Part shown: positions 47,912 to 55,705 of the stretch, one piece after another
How the letters are laid out: each line of letters opens with the position of its first letter
Position numbering within the stretch: position 1 is the stretch's first letter
Source of the DNA: Pseudoalteromonas rubra
GTDB taxonomy: Bacteria > Pseudomonadota > Gammaproteobacteria > Enterobacterales > Alteromonadaceae
Length of the DNA stretch: 64,000 nucleotides
Reading direction: 5' to 3'
Assembly: GCF_000967655.1 (NCBI RefSeq)
Contig: NZ_JXYA01000027.1
Location: forward strand, 164,199-228,198
The notes under the pieces: model-generated
The model's database searches: none
Told to the model about the DNA's origin: nothing
What the model saw: only the letters and a program-made list of their open reading frames with translations
Made by a program: the position numbers and the translations under genes

Positions 47912-48103
47912 GAACAACTCCAAGAAAAATTAATTAACGTTTTGATTATTATGCTTTTTGATGTTTATTTCGCAGCGAATTCATTCCATAAAGCATAGTA
48001 CAGAAGACAGTTTTCGCAGGTGGGCATAGGGTCTACACTTTGTTTTAGTCTCTAACCAATTACTACAAGCGATATGACGGCAAACTCAGACGGGAGTAAA
48101 GAT

Positions 48104-48343
48104 ATGTATATGTTGGCTGAAGATTTTGAAACACAGCTATTACGGCTTTATGGCTCTCCAGTTCTATCTGGAGAAAATTTGAGTACGGCATTGGGTTACT
48201 CGAGCCTTGATGCGTTCAGACAGGCAATACACCGAAAAACAGTACCCGTGCCTTTATACACGATGGAAAATCGTCGGGGTCGCTATGCGTATGTCAAAGA
48301 TGTGGCTGATTTCCTGGCAACCATGAGCCATAAGCAGCCGTAG
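48104..48343 (+). CDS. Small DNA-binding (excisionase-like) protein of module 1
   Basis: A 79-residue protein from the ATG at 48104, which has GGGAG eight bases upstream (an ATG at 48074 is possible). The core LYGSPVLSGENLSTALGYSSLDAFRQAI..KTVPVPLYTMENRRGRYAYVKDVADFLAT closely matches the module 2 protein. It looks like a helix-turn-helix with a wing, of the size of excisionases and MerR-like regulators. It is divergent from the 325-residue gene and separated from istA by a terminator, so it likely regulates the module or directs recombination. Confidence 0.7.
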   Translation: MYMLAEDFETQLLRLYGSPVLSGENLSTALGYSSLDAFRQAIHRKTVPVPLYTMENRRGRYAYVKDVADFLATMSHKQP

Positions 48344-48428
48344 CGCACACTGCAATTGATATTAGGGAGGTGAATATTCGACGAGTTTATTAGCAATTAA
48401 CCCTTTTCCAAGGCACAGATAGCGAAAA

Positions 48429-48455
48429 AGCCAGCATTTGACCGATGCTGACTTC
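48429..48455 (+). terminator. Terminator after the module 1 DNA-binding gene
   Basis: CAGCAT and ATGCTG pair around a loop, preceded by AAAAAG and followed by a pyrimidine/T-rich tail (ACTTCTTCT). It isolates the small gene from istA; an equivalent hairpin occupies the same place in module 2. Confidence 0.55.
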
Positions 48456-48463
48456 TTCTGGGT

Positions 48464-48487
48464 TGTCGAAATTTGGACCGATCGACA
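48464..48487. promoter_or_regulatory. Dyad TGTCGA-12-TCGACA upstream of istA (module 1)
   Basis: Perfect six-base arms with a 12-base spacer lie directly behind the terminator and 107 bases before istA. Module 2 has a dyad with the same 12-base spacer in the same place. It could be an operator, a transposon-end site, or a recombinase core site. Confidence 0.5.
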
Positions 48488-48593
48488 CCTTAATTAAAGC
48501 TGTCCAGCGCCAGACTGTCAAGCTGGGTGGCATATCCGGCTTGGGCGTTTGTGTGCCTTGATTTCGTTGTTTTAGAAATTAAGGAGTCCTATT

Positions 48594-50141
48594 ATGGACG
48601 CACATAAGTTACGTAATTTATTACGTTTATTGTTAAATACAAATTACTCCAATGGTTACATTGCAAACCTGAGCGGATTGGCTCCCAATACAGTCAAACG
48701 CTATCGAAAGAAGTTGCAAAGTCAGCCCCTGACAATACAAGCATTGGATGAGTCTGATGACAATCAACTCAATAGCCTGTTCACTACGCACAAAGCAAAC
48801 GCCTTTCAACGTCGCCAGCCAGATTGGCCTTATATTCATGGGCTTATGCAGCTGAGACATCAAACGCTAATACAGCTATGGGAGGAATATCGCAGAGCAA
48901 ATCCCAAAGATGCCTATTGTTATTCCCAGTTCACGCACTACTACCGTAACTATATTAAATCAATTGATATCACGATGCGGCAGCACTATGCACCCGGAGA
49001 AGTGGCCTTTGTTGATTTTGCGGGAAAGCGCCCATCATGGACAAAGCTTAAGTTTGGGAAGCAGCAGTTTGCCGAGCTATTTGTGGGCGTTTTAGGTCAT
49101 TCACAGCTGATATTCGCCATGGCTGTGCTAAACCAGAAGATGGAAAGTTGGTTGTATGCGCATCAGCAGATGCTCAATTATTTTGGAGGTGTCCCACAGC
49201 TGATAGTCCCTGATAACTTAAAATCCGCCGTCACTAAGCCTGGTAAGTTTCCGGTTATTAATCGAAGTTATCAGGAGATGTCGGAGCACTACGGGTTTGT
49301 GATAGAACCCGCCCGGGTGCGCAGACCGCAAGACAAATCATTGGCGGAAATCGGAGTTTTGCTGGTCACTCGTTGGATCACCGTGGTCCTTCGGCGGCGG
49401 CAGTTCTTTAGTTTAGAAGAGATGAATGTGGCGATCAGGGAGCTGCTGGAAGTACTAAACAATCGACCGTTTAAACGCTACGAAGGGTGCAGGCGTTCCC
49501 GGTTCGAGACACAGGAATCTGAGACACTCATGCCCCTGACTGCCGAGCCTTTTGATATTGGTCACTGGATCCATCATCAAAAAGTAGACAGAGACTACCA
49601 TGTGTACGTTTATGGTCACGCGTATTCTGTTCCCTTTGAGTTTGCGCATCAGTACGTTGATATCAAAGTCTGTCCAAAAAAAGTAGAAATCTACTGCCAT
49701 CATAAGCAAGTTGCCATTCATGTCCGCAGCCATGTTCAGGGTGGTGCAACAACAGAGAATCGGCACAGGCCTAAAAGCCACAGAGCCTATGCAGAGCAAT
49801 CAAGAGAGAGTTTTTTAAAGTGGGCTGAAGGGGTTGGCTCTTGTACGGTTTCAGTAGTCACCGCGCAATTTTCAGAACAGGCTGACCACTCGTTGAAGGG
49901 GTGTAAAGCTTGCGCCCAGCTGCAAAAATTGCTCGGACAATATGGAGCGAACCGCTTGGAAAATGCATGTAAATGCGCCTGTGAAATCCAATCACTGACA
50001 GCGAGTAGTGTGCGCTCTATATTGCAGTGTAACCTTGATAAAACGGATACAAATGAAGAGGTAACTCAGTTATCACTGCCACTGCATCATAATGTACGTG
50101 GAGCAAATTATTACAGTGGCGAGGGTGATGGCCATGAGTAA
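48594..50141 (+). CDS. IS21-family transposase IstA-like (module 1)
   Basis: A 515-residue DDE recombinase. The N-terminal helix-turn-helix (RNLLRLLLNTNYSNGYIANLSGLAPNTVKRYRKKL) and catalytic core are typical of IstA: first Asp in EVAFVDFAG, second in LIVPDNLKSAV, and Glu in PQDKSLAEIGVLL. The triad appears complete. AAGGAG precedes the ATG. The C-terminal domain has the usual YSVPFEFAHQYVDIKV beta region. Its end overlaps istB. It should cut and join DNA with the help of IstB. Confidence 0.88.
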   Translation: MDAHKLRNLLRLLLNTNYSNGYIANLSGLAPNTVKRYRKKLQSQPLTIQALDESDDNQLNSLFTTHKANAFQRRQPDWPYIHGLMQLRHQTLIQLWEEYRRANPKDAYCYSQFTHYYRNYIKSIDITMRQHYAPGEVAFVDFAGKRPSWTKLKFGKQQFAELFVGVLGHSQLIFAMAVLNQKMESWLYAHQQMLNYFGGVPQLIVPDNLKSAVTKPGKFPVINRSYQEMSEHYGFVIEPARVRRPQDKSLAEIGVLLVTRWITVVLRRRQFFSLEEMNVAIRELLEVLNNRPFKRYEGCRRSRFETQESETLMPLTAEPFDIGHWIHHQKVDRDYHVYVYGHAYSVPFEFAHQYVDIKVCPKKVEIYCHHKQVAIHVRSHVQGGATTENRHRPKSHRAYAEQSRESFLKWAEGVGSCTVSVVTAQFSEQADHSLKGCKACAQLQKLLGQYGANRLENACKCACEIQSLTASSVRSILQCNLDKTDTNEEVTQLSLPLHHNVRGANYYSGEGDGHE

Positions 50142-50889
50142 CGAGCAAACTGTTTATGACAACCTTAAGGCGCTTCGGTTACATGGAGTCAGCGAGGCGT
50201 TGCAAAAAGTACTACTGACGCCGCAAATGTGTGAATGGCCTTTGCTGGATACCTTAGCGTATCTGACGAATGCCGAAATGCAGTCGAGAGACGTGAAAAA
50301 GCGAGAGCGGTTAAAACGAGATGCAAGACTAAAACAAAGCTATGCCTGTGTTGAGAATATTGATTACCAGGCCAATCGGGGAATAGACAAGGGCTATCTG
50401 GCGACATTAATCACCTGCGACTGGATTTCGCAAAATCAGTTTCTTGTTATTACAGGTCCAACCGGCGTTGGTAAAAGCTGGCTTGCCTGTGCACTGGCAA
50501 ATCAGGCTATTAATCAGATGCGATCAGTGCATTACTATCGAAGCGGCTTGTTATTTGAGGAAATGGCCATTGCACATAGGGATGGATCTTTGCCGAAGTT
50601 GCGCAATAAACTCTCCAGATATAAGGTCATCATTTTAGATGACTTCGGTCTGAGCCCTATGAGTGATGGCAATCGGCATGACCTGCTTGATTTGGTTGAG
50701 GATAGGGTTGAATCAGGCTCGTTTATTATCACCTCCCAGCTGCCGGTTGAGCAATGGCATGAGTATATTGGTGAGGCCACTGTTGCGGATGCCATCATGG
50801 ACCGTATTGTACATCGGGCCCATATCATTCAGTTGCATGGCGAATCAATGCGCAAATTGCATTCTCCGCTCAGGGAGGGCAAGTCATGA
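50134..50889 (+). CDS. IS21-type transposition helper ATPase IstB-like (module 1)
   Basis: AAA+ ATPase that activates IstA and selects target DNA. Walker A is GPTGVGKS, Walker B VIILDDFGL; the N-terminal part (VYDNLKALRLHGVSEALQKVLL) and ITSQLPVEQWHEYIGEATVADAIMDRIVHRAHIIQL are characteristic of IstB. I use the ATG at 50134 (251 residues), eight bases inside the end of istA with a GAGGG site at good distance. Its stop overlaps the next gene (ATGA). Confidence 0.9.
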   Translation: MSNEQTVYDNLKALRLHGVSEALQKVLLTPQMCEWPLLDTLAYLTNAEMQSRDVKKRERLKRDARLKQSYACVENIDYQANRGIDKGYLATLITCDWISQNQFLVITGPTGVGKSWLACALANQAINQMRSVHYYRSGLLFEEMAIAHRDGSLPKLRNKLSRYKVIILDDFGLSPMSDGNRHDLLDLVEDRVESGSFIITSQLPVEQWHEYIGEATVADAIMDRIVHRAHIIQLHGESMRKLHSPLREGKS

Positions 50890-51362
50890 CAGCTCACGCC
50901 AACTCCCTTAACGATACGCGTTCCATGTCTACAACATCAGATGGACAAATCGCAGAGCAGTTATTTCAGCATTACCACCAAAAGTTGCTGGAAATGCCAC
51001 AAGTACTTGAGTTGCTAAGAAATCAGGGCATTGATGACGCACAAGTTCTTCAAAAATACATAGGCTATTCAGACCGCTCATTGAATAAAGTTCTACCCTG
51101 TGCCAGAACAGCACTGGGCGGACTTGTGCGGGGTCGCTTGCAGGCTATGCAGTTACTCAGAAGATCCGGGCATGAAGCATTTGCTGGTTGTGTAGTGGAA
51201 CCCTGCTTTGATCTCAATGGTGTAGTATGTAGCGCCTGTGGTGTGCGATTTCGGCGGCAGGCTAGCAGGGCACGGCCACGTATGGTGTTTTGGTATCGTG
51301 CAGGTATTTACTATGCGCCATTTGATTTTTTGTTAGCAAAAATGGGAGGTCATTATGCTTAA
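50886..51362 (+). CDS. Toprim-N (DnaG-like) protein, shortened (module 1)
   Basis: A 158-residue protein whose IGYSDRSLNKVLP...LVRGRLQAMQLLRRSGHEAFAGCVVEPCFDLNGVV segment matches the Toprim N-terminal subdomain of DnaG-type primases and the fuller 249-residue homologue in module 2. After residue ~125 it loses similarity and ends without the Toprim fold (no E, no DxD), so it is truncated relative to module 2. It has no CHC2 zinc finger. It overlaps istB by four bases and the recombinase gene by eight, so translation of the set is coupled. Likely a structural or DNA-binding subunit and not a primase. Confidence 0.65.
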   Translation: MTAHANSLNDTRSMSTTSDGQIAEQLFQHYHQKLLEMPQVLELLRNQGIDDAQVLQKYIGYSDRSLNKVLPCARTALGGLVRGRLQAMQLLRRSGHEAFAGCVVEPCFDLNGVVCSACGVRFRRQASRARPRMVFWYRAGIYYAPFDFLLAKMGGHYA

Positions 51363-52302
51363 CCCTCCACCAGATATGGCTCTGTCAGGCTGTATTCCAT
51401 TTTACTTGCAACTATGCAGTGCCAGAGGTCAGAGCGATAAAACGGTTGCGGCAAAAGCCTCTAACTTATCGTTGTTTTCCGCCTGGTGCGAACAACATCA
51501 GGTGTCGTCTGCGGAGGACATAGATCTTGCGACCTGCGAGCACTATCAGTGTTTCCTGAATCAGTACAGAACCCGCAGCGGACAGCGCCTGTGCAGAGGT
51601 ACAATCCGCAACCGGCTGACCGCTGTTAAGTTGTTTCTAAGGGCGTTGTTTAACAGGTCGCTGATAACCGACTCGGGTTTTGAGAAGCTGGAGCTACCAC
51701 GTTGTGGCAGGGTGCTGCCAAAACCTGTACTAAGTATGGATGAGGTTAAGCGTATAATTCATCAGCCTGACACTGAAACGGCAATGGGTATGAGAGATGC
51801 AATCATGCTGGAACTCTATTATGCAACGGCACTAAGACGTTCAGAACTCGCTGATCTGACAATGGACAATGTAGATTTGCCTCAACAGCAGTTGAAAGTG
51901 TGCCATGGTAAAGGGTTTAAAGATCGGCTTGTTCCCATTGCGCCGGATACATGTGAAAAGCTGCGCGTCTATATCAATCAGATCAGACCCAAGCTGACAA
52001 CGCTTTGCTCTGGGAATACCGTATTTGTTGCCACTCTTGGCAAACCATTTAGGCCGACTCAGCTCTCTGAGCTGATCGCAGGTTATATTAAAAAGGCCGG
52101 GATCACCAAAGGGGGAGCCTGTAACCAGCTTCGCCATGCCGCAGCCACGCATTTATATGAAGGCGGTGCAGACTTGAGAGCGATACAGATGATACTGGGG
52201 CATGCAGATATTTCGACTACCCAGGTATACGTGCATGTCAGCTTGTGCCATGTACGAAAGATATATTTGCGAGCCCACCCGTTGGCAAGACACAAACTCT
52301 GA
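51355..52302 (+). CDS. Tyrosine recombinase/integrase (module 1)
   Basis: A 315-residue site-specific recombinase. The N-terminal SAM-like core-binding domain covers about residues 10-105. Catalytic positions visible: Arg161 in ATALRRSEL, Lys in CHGKGFKDRLVPI, the box II NQLRHAAATHL, LGHAD and the nucleophile in STTQVYVHV. The first His of the HxxR box is Asn here, as in module 2. GGGAGG stands before the ATG. It is the last gene of the istA-istB-Toprim-N operon, an unusual coupling of DDE and tyrosine recombination. Confidence 0.88.
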   Translation: MLNPPPDMALSGCIPFYLQLCSARGQSDKTVAAKASNLSLFSAWCEQHQVSSAEDIDLATCEHYQCFLNQYRTRSGQRLCRGTIRNRLTAVKLFLRALFNRSLITDSGFEKLELPRCGRVLPKPVLSMDEVKRIIHQPDTETAMGMRDAIMLELYYATALRRSELADLTMDNVDLPQQQLKVCHGKGFKDRLVPIAPDTCEKLRVYINQIRPKLTTLCSGNTVFVATLGKPFRPTQLSELIAGYIKKAGITKGGACNQLRHAAATHLYEGGADLRAIQMILGHADISTTQVYVHVSLCHVRKIYLRAHPLARHKL

Positions 52303-52307
52303 TAACT

Positions 52308-52326
52308 GGCCGCATTGCGGCCTTTT
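52308..52326 (+). terminator. Rho-independent terminator after the module 1 recombinase
   Basis: GGCCGCA and TGCGGCC pair around a single T and are followed by TTTT, six bases after the recombinase stop. It ends the module operon. Confidence 0.8.
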
Positions 52327-52369
52327 CTTTAAAGTGAAGCGTAATAATTGAACAGGAGGGGACAGCGCT

Positions 52370-52531
52370 GTGTCTGCAAGAAAAACGACAAAAGCCGTCA
52401 CTAAGGCAATGATTTATCGTTCAGTGGCAAGCTCCAGTGCCATTGAAACGGGAGAGTCGACCGAAGTGATAGAACGTAAGTTAGAAGATATCAAACGACG
52501 TTTTGCAAAGATTGACCTTGCGCGTGATTAA
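52370..52531 (+). CDS. 53-residue basic protein behind module 1
   Basis: Starts at a GTG with a very strong AGGAGGG site nine bases upstream. The product VSARKTTKAVTKAMIYRSVASSSAIETGESTEV... ends in a helical, charged stretch (ERKLEDIKRRFAKIDLARD). The composition is that of a small DNA-binding or antitoxin-like protein. It lies beyond the recombinase terminator and has no counterpart behind module 2. I do not recognise it. Confidence 0.55.
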   Translation: MSARKTTKAVTKAMIYRSVASSSAIETGESTEVIERKLEDIKRRFAKIDLARD

Positions 52532-52819
52532 TTCACGCAAGACTCGAGAGCTGTTTGATCGCAGCAAATGTACTTTAAGTGGTTTCGAATAATTCAAAGC
52601 CAGGAGGGTAACGCAATTTCTTAGGTGAGTGAGTTAAATGGTATCTATTACGTCTGAATCCAGATTTCTCACTAAGGTTTAGCGTTTCTACAACCTAAAC
52701 CCGTGTGTACCAATATAGTTGAGAGACAGAATGTAGAATTACACTAATAAATAATTATTTTAATTATATATAAATCAATGGCTTGAGTTGTCCCTTTACT
52801 GTGGTGAGAGAAACTTGTA
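52532..52819. other. Intergenic stretch between module 1 and the toxin-antitoxin pair
   Basis: About 290 bases, AT-rich toward its end, with no open frame that has a ribosome-binding site and coding character, and no clear repeat. The right end of module 1 should lie in or near this stretch, but I could not identify a terminal sequence. Confidence 0.4.
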
Positions 52820-52870
52820 TTGACAATAAAATCAAAACCTATCAAAATGATAGGTATCAAGTTGATAGGT
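52820..52870 (+). promoter_or_regulatory. Promoter and operator of the toxin-antitoxin pair
   Basis: TTGACA (52820-52825), 17 bases, then CAAAAT (52843-52848) gives a plausible promoter. It is overlapped by the palindrome ACCTATCA-AAA-TGATAGGT (52837-52855), with a further half-site TTGATAGGT at 52862-52870 just before the toxin ATG. An operator over the -10 is the usual sign of autoregulation by an antitoxin; MqsA of E. coli also binds palindromes with AACCT/AGGTT arms. Confidence 0.65.
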
Positions 52871-52875
52871 GTTTA

Positions 52876-53217
52876 ATGAGTAAGAGTAAACCTCAAGGGA
52901 TTTACGAATTCCCTTTAACAGAAACTACGGCCAAGAAAATAATTAATGAACTCGCAGAAAATTATACGAGTAGAATCATTTGGAGCCGACACGTTAAAGA
53001 GAGAATGGTTGAACGAGGAGTTACAACTGGTCAGATTTTGACTTTGCTAAAGAGCAAACGGTCTGTATTCAGAGAGGGCCCTTATGAAGAACCTAACGGG
53101 GATTGGAAATTTAACTTGAAAGGAATGGCTGCTGGTAAAGTGATAGAGCTTACCATTGCGCTAAAAAATCATCATGACGATCCGAAGTCGATTTTAGTGA
53201 CTGTTTGGGTTGATTAG
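52876..53217 (+). CDS. DUF4258-type toxin (candidate toxin of a TA pair)
   Basis: A 113-residue protein from the ATG at 52876 (MSKSKPQGIYEFPL); the open frame further upstream runs through the operator and is rejected. IIWSRHVKERMVERGVTTGQILTLLKSKRSVFREGPYEEPNGDWKFNLKGMAAGKVIELTIAL fits the DUF4258 fold, related to RelE/MqsR-like RNases: a conserved HVKERM helix, a GDW strand and the later KVIELTIAL strand. The antitoxin gene follows after ten bases. Toxic activity and RNase nature are inferred from the family and arrangement. Confidence 0.72.
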   Translation: MSKSKPQGIYEFPLTETTAKKIINELAENYTSRIIWSRHVKERMVERGVTTGQILTLLKSKRSVFREGPYEEPNGDWKFNLKGMAAGKVIELTIALKNHHDDPKSILVTVWVD

Positions 53218-53227
53218 GAGACAGTTT

Positions 53228-53668
53228 ATGTATCATTACACAGAAAGTGGTTTGTCAAACGTCTATTTAAAGAATGGCTTTTCTGTTGAAGAAATCGATG
53301 GTGAAGAGTATACAAGCATTGATGACATGAATGGATTACATAAGATCATAGCTGAGAGCATTGTGGATAGCAGTAAGCCGTTAACACACGAAGAGTTCAA
53401 GTTCCTCCGTATAGAACTGAACTTATCTCAAAAAGTATTAGCAACCCGTTTTGGTGTTTCAGAGCAAACTATTGCTCGCTATGAAAAAGGACAATCGGAT
53501 ATTCCTCGTACAACTGATGCGGCACTTAGATCCTTGTACATGGAGAGTCTGGAGAAAAATAACCCTGTGAGTTATTTCCTCGATCTGCTATCTGATGCGG
53601 AAGCAAAAGAAGCAGAGCAAACAATTATGCTCGAGGAAGTTCAAGAGCACTGGGAGATAACGGCTTAG
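53228..53668 (+). CDS. MqsA-like helix-turn-helix antitoxin
   Basis: A 146-residue protein from the ATG at 53228, preceded by AGGAG. The C-terminal Xre-type HTH is clear: LTHEEFKFLRIELNLSQKVLATRFGVSEQTIARYEKGQSDIPRTTDAALRSLY, as in MqsA-type antitoxins. The N-terminal part (YHYTESGLSNVYLKNGFSVEEIDGEEY) lacks the zinc-binding CxxC of E. coli MqsA. It should bind the operator at 52837-52870 and neutralise the upstream DUF4258 protein. The toxin-first gene order is as in mqsRA. Confidence 0.75.
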   Translation: MYHYTESGLSNVYLKNGFSVEEIDGEEYTSIDDMNGLHKIIAESIVDSSKPLTHEEFKFLRIELNLSQKVLATRFGVSEQTIARYEKGQSDIPRTTDAALRSLYMESLEKNNPVSYFLDLLSDAEAKEAEQTIMLEEVQEHWEITA

Positions 53669-53694
53669 TCTCGATACATTTCCAGCGTTGACAG

Positions 53695-53718
53695 AGCCGA
53701 CTTTTACGTCGGCTTTTT
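53695..53718 (+). terminator. Rho-independent terminator after the TA pair
   Basis: AGCCGAC and GTCGGCT pair perfectly around TTTTAC and run into TTTTT. Confidence 0.85.
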
Positions 53719-53873
53719 ACCGCTGTTTCATAGATTCTCAGAAGTTGTGCTGTTTTGCGCGCTTCAATTTCTTCAACTTCGACAATACCCACCTTCAGTG
53801 CTGGGGTTCCATTTTCCTATAGCTTACAACTGACAACTTACCTGACTAACCAGAGGTTACATACCGATTAGTT

Positions 53874-54020
53874 CATATGAATGGTCGGATCTACGATGCA
53901 GACACGGGTCGATTTATGCAGGCGGATCCGTTTGTTCAGGCGCCGAGTAACCTTCAGAATTACAATGCTTATTCTTATGTGTTGAATAATCCTTTGAGTT
54001 ATACGGATCCGAGTGGGTAT
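53874..54020 (+). repeat. RHS tip-junction repeat at orphan tip 2
   Basis: The same ~147 bp as 44322-44468 and 63854-64000, from CATATGAATGG to the DPSGY codons. Upstream of it the sequence has no resemblance to the RHS core, so the repeat defines the left edge of the orphan tip. Confidence 0.9.
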
Positions 54021-55052
54021 ATGTGGAACCCGCTTAAAACTGTGGACCGGGCGTTTAAGTCACTGAACAAAGCTCTTGGGGATTTTGCTCCTTTTACCGG
54101 GATCATGATGTTGGCCATACCGGGAATGCAGGAATGGGCATTAAAGAGTATTTGGCATGCAGCAGCATTCGGGGCGGCGTCTGGTGGTGTAGCATCTGGT
54201 TCATTGAAAGGTGCAGCCATCGGTGCACTTACAGGCGCAGCGTTTCACCAAGTAGGTGCTCACTTTCAGAGTCAATACGGCGAGTTTGCAGCTGCTGAGT
54301 TTACAGAGCAGTTACTTTGGGCTGGAAGTCATGCGCTTGTTGGGGGAGTTTCTTCTGTTCTGTCAGGCGGCAAATTTGGCCATGGATTTATTGCGGCTGG
54401 CTTTACTAAAATGGCCATGGGCAATGCCGGTTTTAATATGAATAATCGCGAATGGTCAGCAATTGCAGGTAGAACGGCCGTAGCAGCGATTGTCGGTGGT
54501 ACCGCGAGTGCGATTACCGGTGGCAAGTTCTCAAATGGTGCAAAAACAGCGGTTATGATGCATTTGTTGAATGCTGAGGCAAATGCTGCAAGGAAAGCTG
54601 CTATTCAAGAAAAATGGAAACAAATGGTGGGTGAGTTTAGAAGCTCTATAAAGGAAGCTTATATAATGGGACAAAATGGAGATGCGAAAACCTATATGAA
54701 AAAGGTTGGTAACTTTGGTGACTGGGACTTTAAAAACCGAATCGAGTACCGCTCACTTCCCGGAGTTGAAGAGTTTGGTAATTTCGCATTTGGCGCAACA
54801 TCGCAAGCCTGGGCGGATGGCGCATCACGAGGTTTGTCAGTTATTTTTCCAGAAATATCTACTGATTTAGCAATGAGAGGAGCAGGACTTTACCAACAGC
54901 ACTTCCAATCCAAGCTATACCGGGCCGAAGATGGTACGGGTTTCGATATAAATGCATATCCAGGCAGCACAAATTACGGAGACAACTGGAGGGATCAAGC
55001 ACATGTATGGATGGGTGCACAATATTACTTCAGAATGAAGGAGAAACTGTAA
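53877..55052 (+). CDS. Orphan RHS tip with an Ntox44-like toxin domain
   Basis: A 391-codon frame starting at the conserved Met of [25 protein letters not shown], i.e. only the last ~50 residues of the RHS core. A Gly-rich pretoxin linker follows (SGSLKGAAIGALTGAAFHQVG, ITGGKFSNGAKTA), then a toxin domain from about residue 240. GDWDFKNRIEY, EEFGNFAFGATSQAW, DLAMRGAGLYQQH and YGDNWRDQAHVWMGAQYYF resemble polymorphic toxin type 44 (predicted nuclease-like, from memory). No ribosome-binding site precedes the ATG, so it is a silent cassette that would be expressed after recombination into the giant gene. Confidence 0.75.
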   Translation: MNGRIYDADTGRFMQADPFVQAPSNLQNYNAYSYVLNNPLSYTDPSGYMWNPLKTVDRAFKSLNKALGDFAPFTGIMMLAIPGMQEWALKSIWHAAAFGAASGGVASGSLKGAAIGALTGAAFHQVGAHFQSQYGEFAAAEFTEQLLWAGSHALVGGVSSVLSGGKFGHGFIAAGFTKMAMGNAGFNMNNREWSAIAGRTAVAAIVGGTASAITGGKFSNGAKTAVMMHLLNAEANAARKAAIQEKWKQMVGEFRSSIKEAYIMGQNGDAKTYMKKVGNFGDWDFKNRIEYRSLPGVEEFGNFAFGATSQAWADGASRGLSVIFPEISTDLAMRGAGLYQQHFQSKLYRAEDGTGFDINAYPGSTNYGDNWRDQAHVWMGAQYYFRMKEKL

Positions 55053-55054
55053 TA

Positions 55055-55498
55055 ATGAGGCTAATTTTAAATCTTATGGTGTTAATTCTGATTGTACTGG
55101 GGCTTGCAGGTTGCTTTAAGAATGCGGTGCCTGATGAAGACACCATAAAAAATAAAGTACTGGCAAATCTCACTTTATACGAGGAAGTAGCTGCCAGGGC
55201 TTTGTCCTCTAATGTAACCAGAGTTAGCCGAACAGGCTCGTTTCCCAAAGGTGTACTTTCAGAAGAGGAGTACAGTTGGTTTTTGTCAATGTTTGATCAA
55301 CTTGGTATTCAGACAGGAATTCAGGTTGATTTGGAGTCAAAGCATGTGGAGTTTATTTACTGGTCATCAGGTATTGTAAGTAGAGGAGAAGCTATATTGC
55401 TTATTAAGTTAGCGAATGAAGTACAAGCTCCACAAATTCGCTATGCTTCTTGTATTGATATTACTCACCTGTGGGTTCTTTGCCGTCAAATTTCATAA
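55055..55498 (+). CDS. Lipoprotein, candidate immunity protein for orphan tip 2
   Basis: A 147-residue protein whose ATG is two bases behind the tip stop. MRLILNLMVLILIVLGLAGCFKN is a lipoprotein signal with lipobox LAGC. The remainder (VLANLTLYEEVAARALSSNVTRVSR..., EEEYSWFLSMFDQLGIQTGIQV) is not a family I recognise. The position directly behind a toxin tip is that of a cognate immunity gene; membrane anchoring would place it in the periplasm, parallel to the exported candidate behind tip 1. Confidence 0.65.
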   Translation: MRLILNLMVLILIVLGLAGCFKNAVPDEDTIKNKVLANLTLYEEVAARALSSNVTRVSRTGSFPKGVLSEEEYSWFLSMFDQLGIQTGIQVDLESKHVEFIYWSSGIVSRGEAILLIKLANEVQAPQIRYASCIDITHLWVLCRQIS

Positions 55499-55520
55499 AC
55501 ATTCTTCATTATTACTTTGT

Positions 55521-55635
55521 GGCGCTCAGTGAGCGCCTTTTTTCTGTGCAATCATGCCAGCGCGGTGTGCAGTGGAAATCAGCTCTGGCATGCACAACTG
55601 ACCAGCGGAGGGGGCATTTGCGGCCAGTCCCACCA
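55521..55635 (+). repeat. Terminator repeat T2 (full copy)
   Basis: 115 bp, 109 identical to T1 (46726-46840) and colinear without gaps. The hairpin is at 55521-55537 with six T following. It closes the tip-2/immunity cassette. With T1 it flanks an 8.8-kb interval containing module 1, the TA pair and orphan tip 2 as direct repeats. Its left flank differs from those of T1 and T3. Confidence 0.88.
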
Positions 55636-55702
55636 GCGCGGTGGTTATGGAGCTGCAAACAACTGTGTAACGTTTGCTGGTCGAACGGCAATTGGGGGCT
55701 AA
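55636..55702 (+). pseudogene. Possible 3' tail of a deleted toxin tip
   Basis: Right after T2 an open frame continues as QRGGYGAANNCVTFAGRTAIGG and stops three bases before the ATG of the next gene, which looks like an immunity gene. The toxin-stop/immunity-start spacing equals that of the two other cassettes in the array, so this may be what is left of a toxin CDS after a deletion ending in T2. The reading is speculative: the stretch is only ~22 codons. Confidence 0.3.
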
Positions 55703-55705
55703 TAC

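Larger units (their letters stand above)
46934..52531 (+). mobile_element. Mobile module 1: IS21-like transposition genes with Toprim-N protein and tyrosine recombinase
   Basis: A block containing a divergent unknown gene, a small DNA-binding protein, istA, istB, a shortened Toprim-N protein, a tyrosine recombinase and a trailing 53-codon gene. The last four main genes overlap as one operon. The same six-gene order is found at 56.6-62.0 kb with low protein identity, so this is a recurring element type and not a recent duplication. Exact ends are not defined: I found no convincing terminal inverted repeats, and the 115-bp repeats at 46726 and 55521 are the best candidate boundaries of a larger unit. 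Confidence 0.7.
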
